NCBI GenBank assembly: GCA_003151515.1
Contig: PLXS01000024.1
Span: forward strand, 1 to 64,000
Direction of reading: 5' to 3'
Source: Opitutaceae bacterium
GTDB taxonomy: Bacteria; Verrucomicrobiota; Verrucomicrobiia; Opitutales; Opitutaceae
Length of the DNA stretch: 64,000 nucleotides
Both the position numbers and the translations under genes were made by a program. Positions 15,760 through 23,041 of this stretch are shown piece after piece. The number at the start of each line of letters is the position of its first letter. Position 1 is the stretch's first letter. The notes under the pieces were generated by a model. It was not told where the DNA came from, made no database searches, and saw only the letters and a list, made by a program, of their open reading frames with translations.

Positions 15760-17693
15760 CGGGCGACCTGCTGCTGCTCTCATTGATATGCCTCGCGGCG
15801 GGGACCGCCGTGGGCCCCAGGCTCGCGGGGGCGTGGCTCGCGCTCACCCTCGCTGGCGCGTCGGCCGCGCTCGGCGCGGCAATCCTCGTGCTCTACGGCG
15901 GGGCGGCCTGGGAGTGGCGAAGCGCCGTCTCGCTCGGAGGCGAGGCGCTGCACCTGCGCCTCGACGCGGTGAGCGCGATGTTCATGGCCCTGCTGGGCGT
16001 CGTGGGCGGGGCGGGGGCCGTGTTCGCGCAGGGGTACTGGACGGACGGCGAGCATCCCGATTCGGCGCCGCGCGGCAGGCTGTGGTGGGACGCGATGCTC
16101 CTGAGCATGTCCGTCGTGCTTCTCTCGTCCAACGGCCTTCATTTCCTGATCGCATGGGAGCTGTTCGCTATCAGCAGCTACTTCCTGATCTCCCTCGAGC
16201 GCGAGCGGCGCGAGGCGCGCGCCGCGGGCTGGCTCTTCCTGGCGGCCTCGCACGCGGGCACGCTCTGCCTCTTCGCCTTCTTCGCCGTGCTTGCGGGGCG
16301 AAACGGCACATGGGACCTGGGCCCGATGCAGGGGCGCGCAGAGCTGGCCCCGTTCTTCTGGCTCGCGCTCGCCGGCTTCGGGGTGAAGGCGGGCCTCTTC
16401 CCGATGCACGTCTGGCTCCCGTCCGCGCACGCCAGCGCCCCGAGCCACGTGTCCGCCCTCATGTCGGGAATGGCCATCAACATGGGCGTCTACGGGATCG
16501 TGCGCTTCAGCGGCTGGATGCCGGCGCCCGCGCTTGCGGGCTGGGCCATGGTCGGGGCCGGGGCCTGCGGCGCCGTGCTCGGGATCGCGTTCGCGCTCGC
16601 GCAGAACGACCTCAAGCGGCTGCTCGCCTACTGCTCAGTCGAGAACGTGGGCGTCATCTTCATGGGGCTTGGCGGCGCGATGCTCGGCGCGGCGCACGGG
16701 GACGCGCCCTGGGGGCGGCTCCTGCTCGCCGGCGCGCTACTGCACGTGTGGAACCACGGCCTGTGCAAGTCGCTCCTGTTCCTCTGCGCGGGCTCCGTCC
16801 TGCACGCCACCGGCACCCGCGAGATGAGCAGGCTCGGCGGGCTCTGGAGGGCGATGCCCTGGACCGCGGCGCTTTTCGCCATGGGCTCGGTGGCGATCTC
16901 CGGCCTGCCGCCGCTCAACGGGTTCGTGAGCGAATGGCTCGTGTACCTTGGGCTTTTCGATGCGGTGTCGGGGCGCGGGGTCCTCGGGTGGGCGGCGATG
17001 CCTGCGGCCGTCGCGCTCGCCGGGGCGGGCGCGCTCGCGCTTGCAAGCTTCGTCAAGGCCGGGGCCGTCGTGTTCCTCGGCGCCGCGCGAACCGAGGCCG
17101 CGGCGCCGGCGCACGAGTGCGGGGCGCTGATGCGCGCTCCCATGCTGGCGCTGGGCGGCGCATGCGCGCTTCTTGCGCTCGCCCCGGCCGCGGCGTGGCC
17201 CGCGCTGGCACGCGCGACGGGCGCATGGCACCCGGCCTGGGCGGACCCGGCGACGCCCGTTCCCCTGGCCGTCCTTGGCTTCGTGAACACGGCGCTCGCG
17301 CTCTGCCTCGCAGCCGCCGTTGGGGCGCTTTGGGCCAGGGTGAGGGTGAACGGCCTGCGCCGCGCGCCCACCTGGGACTGCGGGTATGCGGCGCCGGACG
17401 CGCGGATGCAGTACACGGGCGGCTCCTTCGGGAGAACGGCCTCGGACTGGTTCTCGTGGATCCTGCTGCCGGAGCGGGTCATGCGCCGGCCCCGCGGGCC
17501 GTTTCCGCCGAACACGGTCCTGTTCGAGCGCGTCCCGGAGACCGTGCTTGAGCGCCTCGTGAGCCCGGTGGCGGCGGGGGTCATGCGGCTGGCCTCCGGC
17601 GCACGCCGCCTTCAGCACGGCCGGGTGCAGTTCTACATCGTCTATCTGGTGGGCGGCATCACAGTGCTGGCCATCCTTGCCCTGCTCGGATGA
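15756..17693 (+). CDS. hyfB: antiporter-like subunit HyfB, copy 2 (Ehr complex)
   Basis: This 645-aa protein is a clear paralogue of the first HyfB, co-linear over its full length including the TWDCGYAAPDARMQYTGGSF segment and the last helix. The TM5-type Glu (E135 in WELFAISSYFLI), the TM7 Lys in GVKAGLFPMHVWLPSAH, HVWNHGLCKSLLF and the C-terminal Lys (SFVKAGA) are kept. The TM8 Lys of copy 1 is Asn here (AINMGVYGI, N242), so the two copies may not be equivalent ion channels. I start at ATG 15756, which overlaps the preceding stop (ATGA) after a GGGGGGAAAG motif. Longer upstream reading is non-coding in this frame. Confidence 0.92.
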   Translation: MTGDLLLLSLICLAAGTAVGPRLAGAWLALTLAGASAALGAAILVLYGGAAWEWRSAVSLGGEALHLRLDAVSAMFMALLGVVGGAGAVFAQGYWTDGEHPDSAPRGRLWWDAMLLSMSVVLLSSNGLHFLIAWELFAISSYFLISLERERREARAAGWLFLAASHAGTLCLFAFFAVLAGRNGTWDLGPMQGRAELAPFFWLALAGFGVKAGLFPMHVWLPSAHASAPSHVSALMSGMAINMGVYGIVRFSGWMPAPALAGWAMVGAGACGAVLGIAFALAQNDLKRLLAYCSVENVGVIFMGLGGAMLGAAHGDAPWGRLLLAGALLHVWNHGLCKSLLFLCAGSVLHATGTREMSRLGGLWRAMPWTAALFAMGSVAISGLPPLNGFVSEWLVYLGLFDAVSGRGVLGWAAMPAAVALAGAGALALASFVKAGAVVFLGAARTEAAAPAHECGALMRAPMLALGGACALLALAPAAAWPALARATGAWHPAWADPATPVPLAVLGFVNTALALCLAAAVGALWARVRVNGLRRAPTWDCGYAAPDARMQYTGGSFGRTASDWFSWILLPERVMRRPRGPFPPNTVLFERVPETVLERLVSPVAAGVMRLASGARRLQHGRVQFYIVYLVGGITVLAILALLG

Positions 17694-18607
17694 ACACCGC
17701 CGTGTCATTCCTCGAACTGCCCGCCCGCCTTGCGGCGTGGCTCCTGCTTGCGCCGCTCCTGCCGGGCATCATAAACAGGGTGAAGGCCTGGGTCGCCGGT
17801 CGGCGGGGGCCGCCCCTCCTGCAGCTCTACTACGACCTCGCGCGCCTCTGGCGCAAGAGCGTCGTGATGAGCACCCTTGCGTCCCCCGGCTTCATCGTGG
17901 GCCCCGCGGTCGCGTGGGTGGCCGTGGCGGGCGCCGCGCTTCTCATGCCGATCGGGGCCGCAGGCGGCGCCCTGAGCTTCAGGGGGGACGTGCTGCTCCT
18001 CATCTATCTTCTGGCGCTCGCGCGGTTCGCCACCGCCTGGGCCGCGCTTGAGACGGGCTCGGCGTTCGAGGGGATGGGCGCGGCGCGCGAGGTGAGCTTC
18101 GGAGTGCTTGCGGAGGCGGCGCTCATAGCCGCGGTGCTGTCGCTAAGCGTGCAGTCGGGGAGCACGACGCTCGACGCCATGCTAGCGCCGTCGGCGTGGC
18201 CCGGGGCCGTGCTGCTGGCCTCCGGCCTTTTCGCCGTGCTGCTCGCCGAGAACTGCCGCGTCCCGTTCGACGATCCGAACACGCACCTTGAGCTGACCAT
18301 GATCCACGAGGCGATGGTGCTCGACCACAGCGGGCCCCCGCTGGCGGTGGTGCTGCACGGGGCCTCCGTGAAGCTCCTGCTCTTCGCGGTGCTGCTGAGC
18401 GAGGCGGCGCTCCCGATCGGGCGGCTGGCGCCCGGCGCCGGCGCCGCGGCCCTCGCCGGCTCGGTGCTGGCGGTGACCGCCGGGATCGGGCTCGTCGAGT
18501 CCTTCATGGCCCGGTTCGCCTTCCGGCGCGTGCCGCTGCTGCTGACCGCGGCGTTCCTTCTGTGCCTGTTCGCGCTCGTGCTCGCCTGGAAGGGGGGCGC
18601 CCAATGA
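17690..18607 (+). CDS. hyfC: HyfC/NuoH-like membrane subunit (Ehr complex)
   Basis: This 305-aa membrane protein has about eight helices and is of the complex I subunit 1 (NuoH/HyfC/EchB) family. It shows NRVKAWVAGRRGPPLLQLYYDLARLWRK near the N-terminus and the family signature ENCRVPFDDPNTHLELTMIHEAMVLDHSGP in the second half, with its Glu and Asp residues intact. This subunit anchors the peripheral arm to the membrane and links redox chemistry to ion movement. Its ATG overlaps the previous stop, and its TGA overlaps the next ATG. Confidence 0.93.
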   Translation: MNTAVSFLELPARLAAWLLLAPLLPGIINRVKAWVAGRRGPPLLQLYYDLARLWRKSVVMSTLASPGFIVGPAVAWVAVAGAALLMPIGAAGGALSFRGDVLLLIYLLALARFATAWAALETGSAFEGMGAAREVSFGVLAEAALIAAVLSLSVQSGSTTLDAMLAPSAWPGAVLLASGLFAVLLAENCRVPFDDPNTHLELTMIHEAMVLDHSGPPLAVVLHGASVKLLLFAVLLSEAALPIGRLAPGAGAAALAGSVLAVTAGIGLVESFMARFAFRRVPLLLTAAFLLCLFALVLAWKGGAQ

Positions 18608-19245
18608 TCGGCTCGGTCAACCTCCTGATCGGGCTCGCCATGGGGCTCAACCTGATGGCGCTCGGCAGCAGCCGCCTTCCGTCGGTCATCCGCGCGATGG
18701 CGGTGCAGGGCGTCGCGCTCGGCCTGCTGCCGCTCCTGATGAGCGAGCACTTCGAGCTGCTGGTCGCGCTGGCGGCCGTGGGCACCGTGATCATCAAGGG
18801 CTTTGTGATCCCGCACCTGCTGCGCCGCGCGATGCGCGCCGCCAACATAGACCGCGAGGTCGAGCCGCTGGTCGGGTACGTCCCCTCGCTCCTCCTGGGC
18901 GCGGCGGGCACGATCGCCGCCGTCGCCGTGACCTACAGGCTGCCGCTGCTCCCGGAACACGCCCACACGCTCCTGGTGCCCGGCTCGCTCGCGACAATCT
19001 TCACCGGCTTCATCCTTCTCATCTGCAGGGTGAAGGCCATTTCGCAGGTCTGCGGCTACCTGATCCTCGAGAACGGGATATACCTGTTCGGCCTGCTCCT
19101 GATCCGCTCGACGCCGTTCCTGGTCGAGTCCGGGATACTCCTGGACCTGACGGTGGGCGTGTTCGTGATCGGCATCATCGCGGACCGCATCCAGCGGGCG
19201 TTCGACTCCCTGGACACCCGCAAGCTGACCGTGCTCCGCGAATGA
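18604..19245 (+). CDS. hyfE: HyfE-like membrane subunit (Ehr complex)
   Basis: This 213-aa membrane protein has six or seven helices and matches HyfE, whose core corresponds to NuoK. It starts MIGSVNLLIGLAMGLNLMALGSS, and the second part contains CGYLILENGIYLFGLLL with the membrane-embedded Glu typical of NuoK/HyfE. I use the ATG at 18604, which overlaps the hyfC stop (ATGA); an earlier in-frame start lies inside hyfC. It also overlaps hyfF by four bases. Confidence 0.92.
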   Translation: MIGSVNLLIGLAMGLNLMALGSSRLPSVIRAMAVQGVALGLLPLLMSEHFELLVALAAVGTVIIKGFVIPHLLRRAMRAANIDREVEPLVGYVPSLLLGAAGTIAAVAVTYRLPLLPEHAHTLLVPGSLATIFTGFILLICRVKAISQVCGYLILENGIYLFGLLLIRSTPFLVESGILLDLTVGVFVIGIIADRIQRAFDSLDTRKLTVLRE

Positions 19246-20684
19246 GGGAGGACCTGCTCATCATCCTGCCGTTCGCCGGCGCCATCCTCGCCTGGTTCTG
19301 GCCCACCGAGCGGACGCGCCCGCTCCTGCTGCCGGCGGTCGGCCTCGCGCACACGGCGCTGGCGTTCTGGCTGCTCGCGGCCCCTCCGGCCGTGGCGCCG
19401 GGGGCGTGGCTCGGCTTTGACGCGCTCTCGCGGGCGCTCTTGCCCGCCGTCTCGCTCCTGTTCCTCGTGTGCGCGGCCTACAGCGTGCCCTACCTGAGGA
19501 TGCGCACGGAGCGCCCGAACCGGGTGTTCGTCTCGCTCCTGCTCGCGATCCTGGGGCTCATGAGCACGGCCCACCAGGCGCGCCACCTGGGCGTCCTCTG
19601 GATTGCGACGGAGGCGCTCACGTTCGCGGCGGTGCCGCTCATCCACTTCAACGCCACGGCCAGGGCCTTCGAGGCAACATGGAAGTACCTGCTGATCGGG
19701 GGCACCGGGATCGCGCTCTCGCTCCTGGGCTCCTTCTGCCTGGGCTACGCGTCCCTGCACGGCGGCGGTACGGGCGACCTAACCTTCGCCGCGCTGGCGG
19801 CGCAGGGCGCGTCGCTGTCGGGACCCTGGGTGACGATCGCCTGGGTGCTCCTGCTCGCCGGCTACGGGACGAAGATGGGGCTTGCGCCGATGCACACCTG
19901 GAAGCCCGACGTCTACGGCGAGGCCTCCGGGGTGGTCGGGGCGATCCTCGCGGGGGGCGTGACGACGGTCGCCTTCACGGCCCTGCTTCGCGTGCGGACC
20001 GTCGTGGACGCCGCCGGCGGGAGCGCGATGGCCGCCCGGACGCTCCTCGCGATCGGGCTCTTCTCCATGTTCGTCGCGGCCCTGTTCCTGCTCGGGACCC
20101 GCGACTTCAAGCGGATGCTCGCGTACTCGAGCGTCGAGCACATGGGCATCCTCGTCATCGCGACCGCGCTCGGCCGCATCGGCGTCTGGGCGGCCCTCTT
20201 CCACGTGTGGAACAACAGCGTCACGAAGGGCAGCCTTTTCCTGAGCGCCGGCAACATCCGCCGGGCGGCCGGGGCGCGAACCGCAGACGAGGTGAGCGGC
20301 ATGTTCGCGGTGACGCCCCGCTCGGCCGCGATATTCGTGGCGGGGATGTTCGCGGTCACGGCCTGCCCGCCGTTCGGCCCCTTCTTCAGCGAGCTGCTCG
20401 TGGTGCGCGCGGCGTTTGCGGGCGGCAACTGGGCGGCCGCGGCCATATTCCTTGGCTGCCTATTCCTGGCGTTCCTCGGCATGACGCGCCTCGTGTTCGC
20501 GGTCGTCGACGGCCGGCCGCGCGCGTCCGCCAAGCAGGGGCCGAGGCAATTCAGGGAGACGGCGGGGCTCATCGTGCCCCCGCTGGTGCTGCTCGCCCTC
20601 TCCCTCTGGCTCGGTCTCGCGACGCCGTCGGTGCTGCGCGACTCGTGGACGGCCGCGGCGAACCAGGTTTTCCCGGGGCCATGA
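19242..20684 (+). CDS. hyfF: antiporter-like subunit HyfF (Ehr complex)
   Basis: This 480-aa NuoM/N-type membrane protein has the conserved Glu in LWIATEALTFAAVPLIHF, the Lys-containing GYGTKMGLAPMHTWKPDVYGEA, DFKRMLAYSSVEHMGILVIA, and HVWNNSVTKGSLFLSAGN. These are HyfF features. Together with two HyfB copies it gives the complex three antiporter-like subunits. It overlaps both neighbours by four bases (ATGA), which indicates translational coupling. Confidence 0.92.
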   Translation: MREDLLIILPFAGAILAWFWPTERTRPLLLPAVGLAHTALAFWLLAAPPAVAPGAWLGFDALSRALLPAVSLLFLVCAAYSVPYLRMRTERPNRVFVSLLLAILGLMSTAHQARHLGVLWIATEALTFAAVPLIHFNATARAFEATWKYLLIGGTGIALSLLGSFCLGYASLHGGGTGDLTFAALAAQGASLSGPWVTIAWVLLLAGYGTKMGLAPMHTWKPDVYGEASGVVGAILAGGVTTVAFTALLRVRTVVDAAGGSAMAARTLLAIGLFSMFVAALFLLGTRDFKRMLAYSSVEHMGILVIATALGRIGVWAALFHVWNNSVTKGSLFLSAGNIRRAAGARTADEVSGMFAVTPRSAAIFVAGMFAVTACPPFGPFFSELLVVRAAFAGGNWAAAAIFLGCLFLAFLGMTRLVFAVVDGRPRASAKQGPRQFRETAGLIVPPLVLLALSLWLGLATPSVLRDSWTAAANQVFPGP

Positions 20685-22162
20685 ACGCGGCACAACCCTT
20701 TGCGCAGCTCACGAACGCCACGGCGCTTCCCTGGCCGCAGGTGCCCGACCTGCCGGTCTCGCGGCTGCTGGAGGCCACGGCGGCCGAGCTCGACCGGGGC
20801 GCGCGCCTCTGCGCGTGGTTCGGCGTGCCGGAGGACGGCGCAACGAGGTTGGCGGCCGTTCTCGCCTATGACGCCGACAACGTGCTTGCAGTCGCCCGCA
20901 GCCATCCGACGAGCGGGAGCTACCCCTCGCTCACCCCGGCGCACCCCCAGGCGCACCTGTTCGAGCGGGAGATCTGGGAGCAGCACGGCCTGAAGCCCGA
21001 GGGCCACCCGTGGCTCAAGCCCATGCGCGCCCTGCGGGGCGGCGCCCCCGCCAACGCCGAGTTCTTCCGCGTGGAGGGGCGCGAGGTGCACGAGGTCGCG
21101 GTCGGCCCGGTCCACGCGGGGGTCATCGAGCCCGGGCATTTCCGGTTCCAGTGCTCGGGCGAGGAGGTGCTTCACCTCGAGATCGCGCTCGGCTACCAGC
21201 ACCGGGGGATCGAGGGCGCGCTCGCCGGGGGGCCGCACCGCGCGACGCAGGTCCAGGTGGAGGCGATTGCCGGCGATTCGACCGTCGGGCACGCGACGGC
21301 GTTCGCCTCGGCCATGGAGGCCCTCGGGGGCGGGGAGGCCCCCCTGCGGGCCCAGTGGCTGCGCCTCATCGCGCTCGAGCTTGAGCGGCTGGCGAACCAC
21401 ACCGGGGACATCGGCGCGCTGGCCGGCGACGTGGCCTTCCTGCCGTCGGCGTCGGCATGCGGCAGGATCCGCGGCGACCTCCTCAACCTGACGGCGCTTG
21501 TCTGCGGCAACCGCTTCGGGCGCGGGCTCGTGGCCCCGGGGGGCTGCCGCCACGACCTCGACACGGCGCGCCTGGCCGAGATCGGCGAAAGGCTCGACAG
21601 GGCGCTTGCGGATGCCGAGCAGGCGTGCACGTGGCTCTGGGACGCCGCATCGGTGCGGTCGCGCTTCGAGAGCACGGGCACCGTGTCCTCCAAGCAGGCG
21701 AACGACCTGGGCCTCGTCGGGCTCGCCGCCCGCGCGTGCGGGCTGGTTCGCGACGTGCGCTACGACCATGCGGCCGGATGGCACCGCTTCGCGCAGGCGC
21801 CCGTGGCCGTGTGGCCGAGCGGGGACGTCTTCGGCCGGGCCCGCGTGCGCTGGCTCGAGATCCAGCGCTCCGGCCAGATGGTGAGGGAGCAGCTCGCCGG
21901 GCCCCCGGAGGGCGGGGTGCGCGACGCGGCCCCAGAGGCCGCCCCGGACATGCTGGCCGTCGCCCTGGTCGAGGGCTGGCGCGGCGAGATCTGCCACGTG
22001 GCGCTCACCGGCCCCCGGGGGGAGATCCGCCGCTACAAGATCGTCGACCCCTCCTTCCACAACTGGATGGGCCTCGCGATGGCCATGCGCGGCCAGGCCG
22101 TCTCGGACTTTCCCATCTGCAACAAGAGCTTCAACCTGTCCTACTGCGGGGTCGACCTCTAG
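20681..22162 (+). CDS. hyfG: HyfG-like large subunit lacking NiFe ligands (Ehr complex)
   Basis: This 493-aa protein combines a NuoC-like part (residues 1-115, with FEREIWEQHGLKPEGHPWLKPMR) and a NuoD/hydrogenase large-subunit-like part (VGPVHAGVIEPGHFRF at 141-156, GYQHRGIE at 171-178). In group 4 hydrogenases the first NiFe motif reads RICGxC; here residues 193-204 read VEAIAGDSTVGH, with Ala197 and Ser200 in place of the cysteines. The C-terminal DPCxxC motif is replaced by SFNLSYCGVDL (483-493). The protein also ends there, without the tail that hydrogenases have cleaved during maturation. The NiFe centre cannot form, so this is an Ehr-type, non-hydrogenase subunit. It is coupled to hyfF by ATGA. 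Confidence 0.92.
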   Translation: MNAAQPFAQLTNATALPWPQVPDLPVSRLLEATAAELDRGARLCAWFGVPEDGATRLAAVLAYDADNVLAVARSHPTSGSYPSLTPAHPQAHLFEREIWEQHGLKPEGHPWLKPMRALRGGAPANAEFFRVEGREVHEVAVGPVHAGVIEPGHFRFQCSGEEVLHLEIALGYQHRGIEGALAGGPHRATQVQVEAIAGDSTVGHATAFASAMEALGGGEAPLRAQWLRLIALELERLANHTGDIGALAGDVAFLPSASACGRIRGDLLNLTALVCGNRFGRGLVAPGGCRHDLDTARLAEIGERLDRALADAEQACTWLWDAASVRSRFESTGTVSSKQANDLGLVGLAARACGLVRDVRYDHAAGWHRFAQAPVAVWPSGDVFGRARVRWLEIQRSGQMVREQLAGPPEGGVRDAAPEAAPDMLAVALVEGWRGEICHVALTGPRGEIRRYKIVDPSFHNWMGLAMAMRGQAVSDFPICNKSFNLSYCGVDL

Positions 22163-22183
22163 GACCCGAGCCCCGCTTCCGCC

Positions 22184-23002
22184 ATGTTCGTCCTCGACAC
22201 ACTCACCCACAGGCTCAAGCGCGGCTGCGAGACGATGGATTACCCCAAGGGAGCGCCTGCGGCGCTGCCCGACAGGCACGGCGGCTCCCTGCGCGTGGAA
22301 TCCTCGAAATGCGCCGAGCGCTGCAGCGAATGCGCCGGGGTCTGCCCGACGCAGGCGATCATGCCGCGCGCCCAAAAGGGCGTCACGCTCGACCTGGGCC
22401 GCTGCATCTTCTGCGCGGCGTGCGTCGAGGCGTGCCCCGAGGGCGCGATCACCCAGACCGGCGACCACCGGATGGCGGCGCGCACGCGAGCCGACCTCGT
22501 CCTCGGGGAGGAGGGCAGGGAGGAGGTGCGCCTGGCACCGGCGCTTGACGCGAAGCTTCGCAGTCTCCTCGGCCGCTCGCTCAAGCTTCGCGTGGTGAGC
22601 GCCGGCGGGTGCGGCGCTGAGGAGGCCGACCTGAACGTGCTCGGCACCATTGGCTGGGACATCGGCCGCTTCGGAATCCAGTTTGTCGCCTCCCCGCGGC
22701 ACGCGGACGGCCTGGTCATCACCGGGCCCGTCTCCCGGGGCATGGAGCTCGCCCTCAAGAAGACGTGGGATGCCGTGCCCGACCCGAAGATCGCGATCGC
22801 CGTCGGGTCCTCCGCGGTCTCCGGGGTGCCGTTCACGGGCAACCCGGAGGTCCTTGCCGGCGCCTCGTCGGTCGTGCCCGTTGACCTCTACATCCCGGGC
22901 TGGCCGCCCCATCCGCTGACGATCCTGGACGGCCTGCTGCGGCTCCTGGGCAGGCTGGGGAACGACCGGTTCACCCCGCCCGCCAGGCCTCCCGCGGCCT
23001 AA
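22184..23002 (+). CDS. ferredoxin (HyfH)-NuoB/HyfI fusion subunit with lost proximal-cluster ligands
   Basis: This 272-aa protein is the last gene of the Ehr operon, 21 nt after hyfG. Residues 1-95 hold two [4Fe-4S] ferredoxin motifs: C43-x3-C47-x2-C50-x3-C54-P (unusual x3 spacing after the first Cys) and the standard C74-x2-C77-x2-C80-x3-C84-P. Residues about 132-258 are NuoB/HyfI-like (LKLRVVSAGGCG, LVITGPVSRGM, IAIAVGSS, YIPGWPPHP). The proximal cluster needs four cysteines, but only C143 remains. The second of the first pair is Glu146, the AVG(D/S)C position is Ser, and PGCPP has become PGWPP (W240). HyfH and HyfI are normally separate proteins. The electron path beyond the ferredoxin clusters is therefore unclear. 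Confidence 0.88.
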   Translation: MFVLDTLTHRLKRGCETMDYPKGAPAALPDRHGGSLRVESSKCAERCSECAGVCPTQAIMPRAQKGVTLDLGRCIFCAACVEACPEGAITQTGDHRMAARTRADLVLGEEGREEVRLAPALDAKLRSLLGRSLKLRVVSAGGCGAEEADLNVLGTIGWDIGRFGIQFVASPRHADGLVITGPVSRGMELALKKTWDAVPDPKIAIAVGSSAVSGVPFTGNPEVLAGASSVVPVDLYIPGWPPHPLTILDGLLRLLGRLGNDRFTPPARPPAA

Positions 23003-23011
23003 GGGGGCCCG

Positions 23012-23034
23012 GGGCGCCGGACGGCCCGGCGCCC
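23012..23034. terminator. strong hairpin between convergent genes
   Basis: GGGCGCCGG (23012-23020) and CCGGCGCCC (23026-23034) form a perfect 9-bp GC stem with a 5-nt loop, located 9 nt after the Ehr operon stop and 7 nt before the stop of the converging GPH transporter gene. There is no T tract on either strand, so it may act as a bidirectional transcription barrier and not as a classic intrinsic terminator. Confidence 0.45.
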
Positions 23035-23041
23035 GCAAGGT

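Noticed and set aside
20681-23002. Annotating the cluster as a functional hydrogenase 4 / formate hydrogenlyase
   Set aside because: The NiFe cysteine motifs and most proximal-cluster cysteines are missing, and no hyp or fdh genes are present.
19913-23038. Very long minus-strand open frame opposite the Ehr genes
   Set aside because: It is an antisense shadow caused by high GC; the composition is Arg/Gly/Pro/Ala-rich and the plus-strand genes are certain.
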